Positions 23,310-33,929 of a stretch of DNA of 64,000 bases are shown here, piece by piece; the stretch's first letter is position 1; the number at the start of each line of letters is the position of its first letter. The DNA lies in contig NC_079220.1 in assembly GCF_029633865.1 (NCBI RefSeq), positions 58,640,937-58,704,936 on the forward strand. Reading direction: 5' to 3'. The notes below the pieces were generated by a model, which was not told where the DNA came from, searched no databases, and worked only from the letters and a program-made list of their open reading frames with translations. This DNA comes from Lampris incognitus (Eukaryota > Chordata > Actinopteri > Lampriformes > Lampridae). The position numbers and the translations under genes were made by a program.

Positions 23310-26300
23310 GAAGTGGATTTGTCGTAGTTGATATAGAAATGTAATCTATTTTGTATGTTCAAAATGTTGTTTTTGTATTTTGCCTACATTTATACTTGGA
23401 GCTTTGTGCATGGGATGCACAGTATGCACAGTATGCACAGCAGAGCATATTAGTAGAGGGTAAATTATTCTGTATGTAAACAGGTATTTTGGAAATAAAA
23501 ATACTGACACTATTATATTTTTTCTCTTTAGAAAGATTAGAAAAGGTTCAAATGTTTCACAGCATGAAGTTGCATACCCAATGATGTGGCTGCAGACATC
23601 AGCTGTAATACTACGATGCTAAACAGCACCCCTTGGCTGTTTTAACATGTTTGAAGTGACTCGCCTCGTAATGTTAAGTTTTCTCTCCCTCTCCCGCTAC
23701 CTCAGATAGAGAAAGACCTTTTGCGGACTATGCCATCCAACGCATGTTTCAGCAGTCTGGTCAGTGTCGGCGTGCCTAGGCTGAGGCGGGTGCTGAGAGG
23801 TCTGGCCTGGCTCTATCCAGACATAGGCTACTGTCAGGGCACTGGCATGGTGAGGACACACAGATAGAAACGTTTCCTCACACACTACGACATTATATTG
23901 GCTCACAAACACCCACGCATACACCACATCCATAAATATATAGGCCATTTCCCTGTATTCATACACATAGTTGACCACCCTTACACCATTTTCTCTCCCT
24001 TTCTTCCCCTCACGCCCCATTTTTTTCTTTTTTTTAAACCCTCCTGCTCTCACACCTGATGTTGTCTTGATCTACATTTCTTTAATTCACCAGGTGGTTT
24101 CCTGCCTCCTACTCTTCCTGGAGGAGGAGGATGTGCTGTGGATGATGTGTGCCTTAATCGAGGACCTCCTCCCCGCTTCCTACTTCTCCTCTACCCTGCT
24201 GGGCGTCCAGACGGACCAGAGAGTCCTCCGCCAACTCATCGTCCAGTACTTGCCTGCTCTTGATCGCCTCCTGCAGGAGCACGACATAGGTAAAGGGGGT
24301 GAAGCCTTGAGCATTCCTCTGCAAGAGCATTATGTTGGCCTAGGGGTGGCAGTGGGGAAAGGATAAGTCATGGCATGGCTCCTTTTACTATACCTGCCCA
24401 CCTTCAACCAGTTTCTTGCTGTCAAATGATGTATTATGTGAAAATGTTTCCAATGTATTTGTAATCTCTTTGGGACACTATGGTGGACCATGTACCGAAC
24501 TGGCTCAGGCCAGAAAACAAAGCCTTAGGTTCCTGTCCTATTTTTACTTGTCTTTCCCTCTTTCTTTACCATGTTTGGCTTATCACTCTCTACTATCACA
24601 TTCAATAGAGGTGAAAAATACCCAAAAATAATCTTTAAAAAAAAAAGAAAAGTACTCTCTAACATTTGCTTGGAAATCAGCCGCAGGTAAAGGGAAGTGC
24701 AGAGTAACTGACATAGATTTTGATTGGTTGGTTTAGTGAGTGAATGACTCACTCCTTGTCTGTCACCTTTTCTCACACCCATCTCCCCTCCTTTCTCTTT
24801 CCATCCAGAATTGTCGCTGATCACACTACATTGGTTCCTCACATCATTTGCCAGTGTGGTGGATATTCGGCTGCTGTTGAGGATTTGGGACCTGCTCTTT
24901 TACCAGGGCTCTCTGGTGCTCTTCCAGGTCACATTGGGCATGCTCAAGATCAAGGTGCTCTATACCGCCTACTTGCTCATTCTTGACCTCCAGAAATAGT
25001 GGAATCTGTGTTGAGGTGTTTTGCATCCTACAGGCATTCAGTCTTTTGATTTGACTTTAATCAATAATGACTTTTAAACTGGAATCTATTATATTTTTTC
25101 TATGCATGCCCCTTCCCACTTATTCCTCATTTGGTTGCTTCCTTAGTGTCATGACTATCCACTGTTGTGTTTAATGGTATGAAAATAATACTTCTTCTTG
25201 CCGTCATTGTTCATTGTTTTATGTTATTTAGCCTGGACGCAGCCAATGAGCCATGTTTACTCACAACATTTTCAGTCATGCCAATCCGTATGTGATTCTA
25301 GTGCCCAGAACTACTGTCAATGATAAATGACAGTCTACTGTAATTGAAAAAGATGATCCACATGTGAATAACTCCCTTACTCAGGAGGAGGAGCTGGTAT
25401 CATCAGAAAACTCGGCATCCATCTTCAATACATTGTCAGACTTACCCAGCCAGCTGAGAGATGGACCTGCGCTATTAGGGGAAGCAATGAGGCTGGCGGG
25501 GTCATTATCTCAGGAAACACTGGAAGCCCACCGTCACAAGCATCTGGCCTACATCCTCAATGAGCAGGCCCAGCTCAGCAATGGAAACAATGGGACGCTC
25601 AACACCAACCTCAACAAGGTTATATCGTGTGTCACCTATAAACTGATTATCAGACACTGAAACTCAACTCGGGTATTTTTAGTTGGTTTGTGTGAGTTTC
25701 GGGCACACTGAAATGAATCCCCTGGATTGAGTCAGGGTATATGTTATATGTTTTGACCATATACATTTACATTTTATCTGCTATTTTTTGTTTTGCAACA
25801 TTGATAATTTTGCATCGGTATTGTGTTGAAATCTGGATACATGGATTTTTTTGGAGGTTTATATATGATGGAGGGGTTTTTCATTTTTTAAGCTGCACAT
25901 CAATTTTTGAACAAAGATAATTTGATATACAAGTTTTGATTAAAATACAAATCAGATTTGTATGTGCATACATTTGTGTTCATATATGGTCAGGTGGTGA
26001 GGAGACAATCCCTGCGCAGGAAGTCCACACTGAGCTCTCTGTTGTTCGGGGAGGATGAGGCAGAGGCCCTGAAGTCCAAAAACATCAAGCAGACGGAGTT
26101 GGTTGCAGCCCTGCGAGAAGCTATCAGCCGCATTGCAGAGCATTTCAACTGTCTGGATCCACACCACTCCAGCACCGTGAGTCCACGTTCATCACTTGTC
26201 CACTAGCACAGAGGCAGAACAAGCCACAAAACCTAATGAATCGTTTTGTAAATTGCTTAATTTGCCTACAGATACAGCAGTGTCAGCCATATACAGCAAA

Positions 26301-29300
26301 GAACATCAGAGTCAAGACCACTGTTAACAAAACTGTTGGATATTGCATTAAAGTGATACTTTAATCCATTTACAATGAACGACCATGCAGTCTTTGTCTT
26401 GCTTTTGGACATGTTATGTTGATTGGAAACAGGCTAACTGTGGGGATCAAACCTTTGTCTCTGGTTACAAGATGGTGTCTTTAACTACAAGGCTATTAGA
26501 GATCTCCTCCTCTTAGCTAGGGTATTTGATCGTAAACAATGGCTCGGTCTCAGTTTTGTAGTAATAACAATGTAATGCATCGAGTGAGGATACTCACAAC
26601 ACTATCAGTTGCATCCATTTTGACCTTTCTGATTTGTCACATCTTTTCACTTTCTATCTTTCTTGATCTGCTCTCTCTCCAGGACCTGACCCCTGACTAT
26701 TCCATGGAGAGCCACCAGCGGGACCATGAAAACTTCCTAGTTGTGTCTCGTAACCGACGGCGACGAGCCAAAGCTCTTTTGGACTTTGAGCGCCATGATG
26801 ATGATGAGCTGGGTTTCAGAAAAAATGATATAATTACTGTGAGTTTTGTAAACACAACCTGCCTCAGTCTTTGAGATACACACAAAAGCCTCTTCTTAGA
26901 CTATATTTTCTTCTTTGCCCTTCTCTAGATCATCTCACAGAAGGATGAGCACTGCTGGGTGGGAGAACTCAATGGTCTTAGAGGCATGTGCTGTTTGATA
27001 GTTACCACACCTACTGATGCCCTTTGGATTTTTGCCATTCATTTCTATACATTTTCTAAAAGCTCATTTGTTTTTCATGGAACAGGTTGGTTTCCAGCAA
27101 AGTTTGTTGAGATCCTTGATGAAAGAAGCAAAGAGGTATGTCAACTAGATTAAGTTACTTCATACTGAAATTTATTTGACATTCAGCTATTCTGTAAATT
27201 GTTTATTCCATGTATTTTTTGGTTGGTTCTCATCCTTTGCTGCATTCCTCATCCCCACTGGACTGTTCTGTGCTCCACAATTAAAGGGAAAATTCACTGA
27301 CTTTCAGCCTTATTTTTGTCTATCTGCAACAGGGATAGCACATGAAAAACACCTGCAGTTGTTTGCAATCATTTCTGCCTCTCTGGGGCAACAGTGAAAC
27401 TGTTTTTTTTTTTTTTTTTTTTTTTTTTGTTTATTCTGCCCATCAAGTGATGTATCGTGACATCAGTTGCAGCCAGAAAAACCACAGCCTGTAGGCAAAA
27501 AACACATTCTCATTCTCTCAGCTAAGTTTCTGATGGTTGAAATGATGTCCCACACAATTAGTGCAGAGGACTTTATGGACAAGGATACTCAAGCTTATGC
27601 GCTATGCATTCTGGTACATGTTGGCACTGTGGAAAAGACTGAGCAAGACAACACCGATTTCTTCGTCAATATAGTACACAGGGAGAACTTTATTGCTTCA
27701 GTCGACTACATTACTCATCAGTACTGATTGCACATACACAAAACAATTGGTGAAATGGCCCTTTAACCTGACTCTTCATTATCAGTCTGTCTTGAATTAA
27801 GGACCAGTCTATTTAATGTCTACTGCCCCCAGTACTCACTAGCAGGCGATGACTCTGTGACGGAGGCGGTGACAGACCTGGCTAGAGGGACTCTGTGTCC
27901 AGCCCTCAAGGCCATCTTCCAGCATGGCCTCAAGAAACCATCCATACTTGGTGGGGCCTGCCACCCATGGCTCTTCATAGAGGAGGTAGGAAATAAACTG
28001 AGTTTGAATTGTGTCAGTGTCTTATGGCTCCTGTTTTTCAATTCCACATGTATGCATGTGTTATGGTATGTGATGGAATTTGGTGTGCACTTGCCTTTCC
28101 ATATAGTAGAATAAAATATTTCTCTCAGCCAGTGAATGATTTATTTGAGTGAATTTATTAAGACTTGGCTAAGAGACGAGTACAGTGTATAAACATGAGG
28201 AATATCTGTTGTATTTTGAGAGAAAGAAAGTTGAGCAGTATTTATAGTAAGGGAAAAACAAGCCTGTGGTGCAGACTAAATAAAAGAAGGGGATGGTATA
28301 GATGGAAAAGCACTGGTACAACAAATAAAGATATAGAAAACACTGTCCAGCAAGTATAAGCAACACTTCCTCCGCACATACCTTTTTTCCACATACATTT
28401 TTCCACCCTAGCTTTGTTTTGTTTTACCAGTAGTGTGTTCTGGTCTTCTCTCAGGCGGCCAGCAGAGAGGTTGAGAGGGATTTCAACTCAGTATATTCCA
28501 GACTGGTGCTGTGTAAAACCTACAGGTAAAACATATACCTTCACTCATGCTCTCTGGCCCCTCGCCTATAATCACACAATGACTCATTCCCTCCGGCTTC
28601 TTCAGGTTGGATGAAGATGGGAAGGTACTAACACCTGAAGAGCTGCTATACAGAGTGAGTACTGTTGCTGAAAGAATGTCTGAATCACACGTCATATAAT
28701 CACTAGACATGATGCATCGTTCAAGGTTTTGTTTTGTTGAAGGATTGGGAATGAAAGTAGACTGTTTAGCACTGATTTGGTAAACATGAATTGAGCTTTT
28801 TTCAGTCTATAATGCTCCATTCAGCCATCACCTCCACTGAGATAAATCTCTCAGCTGATCACTTGGCTTCTTTAAGCCCAATTTATGCTCCAAATGTCGG
28901 CTAGCAGACAAAAAAGTGTCTCTCGAGTTGTTGCATTTATGCTTGTCGCAATGTCGCTGACTGTCTCCTGGTATCTATGGAAACGTTTCGCGTCACGCAC
29001 TGTGTTGTAAACAACGCTCTCAAGCAAAACCATGGCAACGCTCGACCACCTCGTCCCTTCGATCCAACTATCCAATCACAGCTAAGCGACGTAATGTGCG
29101 CGAGTCTGCGACATAAGAAAATGTGTCGTGTACGCGACAGCCCTGGCAGACACAAAAAGTGTCTCTCGTGACGTCAAAATTGTCGAGAGACCTCTGTCTG
29201 CTAGCCGACATTTGGAGTATAAATTGGGCCTTAGGAATCCAGCCCACAAATTGGGGACATTTCCATGCATACCAGTGTATACCTGGATATTACAGAAATC

Positions 29301-31577
29301 GCGTTATTTTGAACCATTGAAAATGTTGAATTAAAATATTTCTCTAAGCTTAATACCTCCACTAATGAGGTGTCATACTGCATGTAAATATATTAATTGT
29401 TTGTCTAAGGAAACAGTGAATGAGCTCCTTCTGTATCTCCTGGTCAGGCAGTGCAGTCGGTGAACCTGAGCCATGACACAGCACATACCCTGATGGATGT
29501 CAAGTTCAGGTCCCTTATCTGTGTGGGTCTCAAGTGAGTTCTCGATGGTGACACTGGTCCCCCATCACAGTCACTCCCAGGGTTCCTACATGGGTCTGGA
29601 TAGAATGGGAAAGTATAGTTAATGATTTTGACACTTTAAAGTTGCCTAAACCTTACATTTTGTGTATGCTGCCTAATATTGCAAGCCTATACCCTAAGTT
29701 ACAAAAAAATGAATGGTAAGTCTTCTTTTTTGGGAAAGGTATGTCATTTTATCATAGAAAATTAGTAGTAACCTCACCTTGCCTTCTGTCACCTTGTTCA
29801 TACACGGAGAACTATGAGTGAACACAAATATTTTCACTCACTAGCTGATGCAGGTATACTGAACTCATTCATTTCCAACTCTTTCCTCCCATCAGTGAGC
29901 AAGTGCTCCACCTGTGGCTGGAGGTGCTGTGCTCCAGTATGGCTGCCGTAGAGAAGTGGTACCATCCATGGTCCTTCCTCCGCAGCCCCGGCTGGGTGCA
30001 GATCAAGTGTGAGCTCAGGTAAGATATCCATATAGCACACAGAGCAAAAAGAAAGAGGCCGAGATAGTTGAAAAAGCAAAGACTGAAAGAATGACAAATA
30101 AAGATGAAAGAAATAAAGCCAGTAAACCACAGTGCCCCATGTCTTCAAGCACGCGCAGTAATCCAGGTCAGAAAACCAGTTTGAATCAGTTCAGCTAGAA
30201 GTGACCCCTTCAGTCTAAAAGACTGAACTGATTTACTGTTTCCCATCTTACTTGAAAGTGAAGTTTATCAAAACGTCATTTGACCCCCCCCCCTTCAAAA
30301 AAAGCCTCCCAACATAAAAACACAAAAACAATACAAAAAGTTTAGAATGAAGACATTGAACAATCGAAGGGAAAGCCTGTGTGTGTTTGTGTGCGTGTGC
30401 GCGCGGATATTGACTGTGATTTGACTTACGAGCTTAACAGTGACCTGTTAATTGTTGTCATTTCCCCAGGGTCCTTTCAAAGTTTGCCTTCAGTCTCTCT
30501 CAAGATTGTGAACTACCTGACAGAAAGGAGGTGAGCCATAGCAAATGCCGTCCAAACATACACGTCTATAACCGTACATGTATCTATAAACATACATCAG
30601 TCTATAAACATACATCCATCTATAAACATACATGTCTATAAACATACATCTGTCTATAAACATACATTTATCTATAAACAAATGTCTATAAACATATGCG
30701 TGTCTGCAAACATACATGTGTTTATAAACATACACATGTCAATAAACGTGTCTATAAACATACATGTCTATAAACATAAATCTGTGTAAACATACATGTA
30801 TCTATAAACATACATATGTCTAAACATATGTGTCTATAAACATACAAGTGTCGATAAAACATACACGTGTCTATAAACATGCATGTATCTATAAACATAC
30901 ATGTGTCTAAACACATGTCTATAAACATACATGTATCTATAAACATACAGGTGTCTATAAACACATCTGTCTAAACATACATGTGTATAAACATACTTCT
31001 GTCTATAAACACATGTATCCATAAACATACACGTGTCTATAAACATACATGTGTCTGTAAACATACATGTGTCTTATCAACAATGGGTTTTGGTGAAAAT
31101 ATTGACCAGCAGTGGGGGCAATATAAAGTTGTGTAAGAATTTCAGTAGGTGCTTACAAGCATTTACAGGACACACAAAGGAATCGGTCTTCAGCTGTTGG
31201 TTCTACAACTGCTGCCCTCCTTCACTCACCAGTAGAGGGCAGCTGAACTGGTGCAGCTTGTATGCAACTTCGTTTTGAAATTGTTCAAGCAACCAGTGGG
31301 ATTGTGTTTTTAGTTGGATATGATCTTTAAACTTTAGCCGACTCAGTTTTTTAAAAATAATTCTGCACTTGTCTAAAAATAAATATCAGCAGAAAGGTTA
31401 TCAGTATACCTGAGTCGGCCTCTGCTTATCTCACGCTGAGTGCTCATACACTACCTTCAGGTTACTCGCTCACTCGTTTCCCTTCCTTCCTAGGAGAAAG
31501 AGCAGAGGCCACTGAAAGAGGGAGTGCAAGACATGCTGGTGAAGCATCACCTCTTCAGCTGGGACATCGACGGCTAG
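14767..31577 (+). CDS. SGSM3: SGSM3, small G protein signalling modulator 3 (TBC-SH3-RUN)
   Basis: Coding exons: 14767-14773, 16390-16475, 16900-16963, 17805-18016, 22534-22641, 23706-23849, 24094-24289, 24809-24954, 25385-25618, 25994-26176, 26683-26838, 26929-26983, 27086-27135, 27833-27985, 28455-28525, 28606-28654, 29448-29533, 29896-30018, 30470-30530, 31494-31577. They sum to 2,268 bases (755 residues; the human protein is 749 as I recall it), and every junction keeps frame. The start ATG is supported by an in-frame TAG upstream in the same exon (14,737-14,739) and by the conserved beginning (MSG, then [18 protein letters not shown]). All introns are GT-AG except the one after 26,983, which begins GC. 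The product is known as a cytosolic Rab-GAP-like adaptor implicated in small-GTPase signalling and membrane traffic. No reading-frame damage is seen. Confidence 0.97.
15133..15800. mobile_element. Non-autonomous DNA transposon (MITE) with AGTCCACACGTACAC ends
   Basis: The left end reads GGCCTAGTCCACACGTACAC; the right end on the opposite strand reads GGGTCTAGTCCACACGTACA. The element is about 668 bases, has no recognisable transposase, and lies in an SGSM3 intron. I could not read a clear target duplication, so the superfamily is open. Confidence 0.75.
18406..18640. repeat. Interspersed repeat copy 1 (related to 19,551-19,690)
   Basis: It shares the ordered phrases TTGCTGCAACCATGAGAGGT / ATCACCGCAACCACAAGATG, CAGTCAGAACTC / CAGTCATAACTC, and a CA-rich end with the second copy. 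The copies are diverged and in the same orientation. Confidence 0.55.
18622..19080 (-). repeat. tRNA-derived SINE, reverse orientation
   Basis: Its A/T-rich tail (TTTA)n is at the left (18,624-18,646). At the right, the minus strand reads GGAGGTTCGTATCCC, a pol III B-box-like sequence. Between them is the fish SINE phrase CCCCTTATCCCACCCGATTA. Confidence 0.6.
19551..19690. repeat. Interspersed repeat copy 2 with (CA)n end
   Basis: Diverged copy of 18,406-18,640, ending in CA repeats at 19,660-19,682. Confidence 0.55.
19883..20290 (+). repeat. tRNA-derived SINE (GGCGTAGCGGTCTATTCC head)
   Basis: The head GGCGTAGCGGTCTATTCCAT resembles a pol III A box. The body includes CTACAGACACAATTGGCC, GGTCGGGGCGCC and GAAAAGAAGCGGCTGGCGAC, and it ends in GGGGTAATTGGCAGG plus an A-run. 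The same family occurs inverted at 33,612-33,908, where the B box GGTTCG is likewise weak. Confidence 0.8.
20291..20732 (+). mobile_element. L2-like LINE 3' ORF fragment (left part)
   Basis: Translation shows [44 protein letters not shown] and [14 protein letters not shown], the conserved end of L2-clade reverse transcriptases. A short deletion removes part of the segment between ILTGSQ and PVHYRI and shifts the frame. The 3' tail resumes at 22,290 after an inserted DNA transposon. Confidence 0.82.
20733..22289 (+). mobile_element. hAT-like DNA transposon inserted in the L2 tail
   Basis: The element is flanked by TGTGAA at 20,727-20,732 and 22,290-22,295. Ends are AAGGTTCGTACGGTCATG and, on the other strand, AGGATTCTTACAC, so the terminal inverted repeats are short and diverged. 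A BED-finger-like ORF (21,071-21,253: CKLCCKTF with H at SHLKG) ends early, and a 298-codon transposase-like ORF follows (21,292-22,188: [47 protein letters not shown]). The hAT-type C-terminal dimerisation region is missing, so this is an internally deleted, non-autonomous copy. Confidence 0.75.
22290..22335 (+). repeat. L2-type LINE 3' tail (right part)
   Basis: TGTGAAGCGCTCTGAGATCT is the usual L2/SINE tail, separated from its body at 20,732 by the hAT-like insertion. Removing that insertion restores CTGTGAAGCGCTCTGAG. Confidence 0.75.
23263..23302. repeat. (TG)n microsatellite
   Basis: About 19 TG units followed by GGGTGGGTGG, in an SGSM3 intron. Confidence 0.95.
26683..27135 (+). other. 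SGSM3: SGSM3 exons encoding the SH3 domain
   Basis: Residues about 489-545 form the SH3 domain: [15 protein letters not shown] (ALYDY-like motif), then CWVGELNG with the conserved Trp, then [11 protein letters not shown] (the G-W-F-P-x-x-F/Y-V motif). The domain is split by two introns, one of which has a GC donor. Ligand-binding aromatic and acidic positions appear conserved, pointing to proline-rich partners. Confidence 0.93.
27285..27762. mobile_element. MITE with TTAA target duplication
   Basis: TTAA at 27,281-27,284 and 27,763-27,766 flanks inverted ends AGGGAAAATTCAC and AGGGCCATTTCACC. The TTAA duplication and AGGG ends fit Kolobok or piggyBac derivatives. It contains a 26-base T run (27,403-27,428) and fills most of an SGSM3 intron. 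No transposase is seen. Confidence 0.75.
28875..29230. mobile_element. Harbinger-like MITE with TTA target duplication
   Basis: TTA at 28,872-28,874 and 29,231-29,233 flanks inverted ends AGCCCAATTTATGCTCCAAA and GGCCCAATTTATACTCCAAA. The match continues through TGTCGGCTAGCAGACA on both sides, giving inverted repeats of about 36 bases. A 3-base TTA duplication is typical of PIF/Harbinger. It lies in an SGSM3 intron. Confidence 0.85.
30549..31076. repeat. 18-bp minisatellite in SGSM3 intron
   Basis: The unit is TCTATAAACATACATGTG, about 28 diverged copies with small length variants. It begins about 20 bases after the exon end at 30,530. The Met-Phe-Ile-Asp-Thr-Cys repeats on the minus strand are a by-product, not a gene. 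Confidence 0.95.
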
Positions 31578-33400
31578 ACACTAAAAGACTGCAGAAAAAC
31601 TGCTGCACCCCCTCCTTTCCTTGTGTGTGTGTGTGTGTGTGTGTGAGCCATCTTTTAAGCTGATGTTCACAGACTGATAACAGTCGTACATCTAAATCCA
31701 ACATCACCTGCAGCTGGAGACTGTATCACAATTATGAAGCGTTGCACTTCCTCCTTCATTCCACAGATTCGGTGATGTGCACCATGTAGTTTGCCAAACT
31801 TCTCTGCCAAAAAAAAAGAAAAATCAGCATCCTCTGCATCAACTTAATCTGTGTTGCAGTCGCTGAGCACAGAGCGAGCGCCTTTATTTTTCTAAGGTCA
31901 TGATTAAGTTCAGTCTGTGTTTTATGCTGTAAGCTTTTAAAGTCGGATGGAAGTGGTTTATCTTTCAGACTGTCTTTCGGACGTTGCGTTGGTTTGTGTG
32001 GCGTGACGTGTGCATGCGTAAGCATACTTCAGAGTCTGATGTTTGTCTGGTAAATACTAGTTAAATCTTCACTACCGTAAGCTAATGGTACAACACTCCT
32101 TGTGCACAAAGCACATAGCTTGTGGACTGGAAAGTTCGTCCCTCAGAACGTTCAGTAAAGAGTATTTTTGTAGTGTGTCCTCACAGCTGTGTGATGCCTG
32201 CGTGACTGTGTCTGTCTGCAGTGAAGCAGTGACAAATGGACTGTAGGTCATTCCTTTCTGCTCCTTGTGTTTGTATGTTAAACACAGCAACGTGATAAGC
32301 ACTCGACTTTGTCGTGGACCTACCTTCCCCAGTAGTCCCAGTGTACTACTCAAATGTAGTGAAGTAGATGAGTCCGTCCAAATGCTGCCGACGTTTAAAT
32401 GTGTTAATTCTGTAGGGGAGCGCTACTTTACTTTCCTCTGTACCCGAAAACGCCACTGGGTGCTCATTAAATGTTCATGTCACATCCGCTAAGTCAAGTC
32501 AAGTCAAGTCAAGTCAAGTCAAGCCTGTCCAGCCAGACTGGTCTCACCACTCGCTGCTGACTGAAGAGTGGTGAACAGTAGGTGAGACCAGCGAACAGTA
32601 GGTGAGACCAGCTGCTGACTGAGCAGCGGTGCAGTAGGTGCACTGGTACGACACAGTTTAAATCAAATGGGTTTCAGCTACGGTGGCTGAGAAGCACACG
32701 TGTCGTTACGTTTAGAGGAAACCTATATAAATGTTACATAAATGTATGAGATGGCCTATAATTTGTTATTTGTCTTTGCTTTTTGTACAAAAAGTGTACA
32801 TTTTGAGATGTGATTTGTGACTAGATAAGCTTGTGGAGGATTTAGATGATGACATACTCAGTAGTGCTCGGTGGTCGATTTGGTCACATTGATTTTTGAG
32901 TTGAACTCCAGCGTTCATGTAAACCAAGCACTTCTCTGTGTTACAGTAGATGTAATGCTGGCATTCAGCCAGTAGTACGTACCCTGTTCGAGCAAACTAT
33001 TTACTGTCTACCTTATCGCAACTTTTCATGACCCGTGTTGGTCTGTTTTCACTTGATGTTTAATAGCTGATTTAAGTGGTTGACAGATGACTAGTTACTA
33101 GTGGCAGTTTTGATTTTCCCCTGTTGCCAAGAATATATTTTATTCCCTCAGATTAAATCTGATCTTTCAGCAACCAGCTTTAAGTTTGACGACTTTTTTT
33201 TTTTTGGCTTAAAAATACTGGTGAGGTAAAGGTTTGTGATATTTTCACATCTTCAAACACTTGTAATTTAAAACGGTTTTCAATTTGGTACATTTGAGCC
33301 CAAGTATAAATCACACATTAAATACACTGTCCAAGTATAAATCGCACATTAAATACACTGTCAGAAGTGGTACTGTGAGTATACTGCATGCAGTCTGGCA
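31578..33400 (+). other. SGSM3: SGSM3 3' untranslated region and downstream
   Basis: There is no gene here. It contains a TG run (31,624-31,646), an (AAGTC)n run (32,491-32,523), and a local duplication of GAACAGTAGGTGAGACCAGC near 32,570-32,612. ATTAAA hexamers near 32,466, 33,316 and 33,349 are the nearest polyadenylation-signal candidates; none can be chosen by sequence alone. Confidence 0.5.
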
Positions 33401-33611
33401 TTTCAGAAGTAAATCAAACGTTTGCTTATCCAGCTAACAGTTCCATTTTCCTTCTGTGTTGGTCTACTGAAACTGTTTAGACTGAAGATCTGCCACCGTC
33501 TCCACCTTCCTGCACATATAACGTGTTGTTTGTCATCATTATGGAGACCATAACACTTGATGGGATGAACGTTAGCCCTTGTCCTGTTCACTTACTCTTA
33601 AGTGCCTCCTC

Positions 33612-33908
33612 CCTCCCCCTTTTTCTCCCCAATTGTACTTGGCCAATTACCCCACTCTTACCCCACTCTCAGTTACCCCATGCTATTCCGACCAGTTCCC
33701 CCTCCCCCCTGAATAGGCGCCCGACTGACCAGAGGAGGCGCTAGTACAGTGACCAGGACACACACCCACATCTGGCTTCCCATCTGCAGACACGGCCAAT
33801 TGTGTCTGCAGGGATGCCTGACCAAGCCGGAAGTAACACGGGGATTTGAACTGACGATCCCCGTGTTGGTAGGCAACGGAATAGACCGCCACGCCACCCA
33901 GACGCCCC
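33612..33908 (-). repeat. tRNA-derived SINE, second copy, inverted
   Basis: Minus-strand reading: GGGTGGCGTGGCGGTCTATT head, then GTTGGTAGG-type tRNA-like sequence, AGTTCAAATCCCCGTGTTAC (B box), CTGCAGACACAATTGGCCGT, ending in GGGGAGAAAAAGGGGGAGG. Same family as 19,883-20,290. Confidence 0.82.
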
Positions 33909-33929
33909 TCTAAGTGCCTTTTAAAAAAC

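Larger units (their letters stand above)
17990..24954 (+). other. SGSM3: SGSM3 exons encoding the TBC (Rab-GAP) domain
   Basis: Residues about 115-320 form the TBC domain, spread over five exons. The entry motif [16 protein letters not shown] spans the junction of the exons at 17,805 and 22,534. The arginine-finger motif I-x-x-D-x-x-R is IEKDLLR at residues 160-166 (23,706 onward). The glutamine-finger motif YCQG is at residues 201-204 (about 23,829-23,840). Both catalytic fingers are intact, so GAP chemistry is possible; the target Rab cannot be told from sequence. Confidence 0.93.
27833..31577 (+). other. SGSM3: SGSM3 exons encoding the RUN domain and C-terminus
   Basis: Residues from about 560 on encode the RUN domain, a helical domain often linked to Rap/Rab GTPases and motor-related partners. 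Seen segments are [67 protein letters not shown] and the terminus [14 protein letters not shown] before TAG at 31,575-31,577. Confidence 0.93.

Noticed and set aside
30490-31064. Repeated Met-Phe-Ile-Asp-Thr-Cys proteins
   Set aside because: They come from an 18-base tandem repeat, whose unit is exactly six codons.
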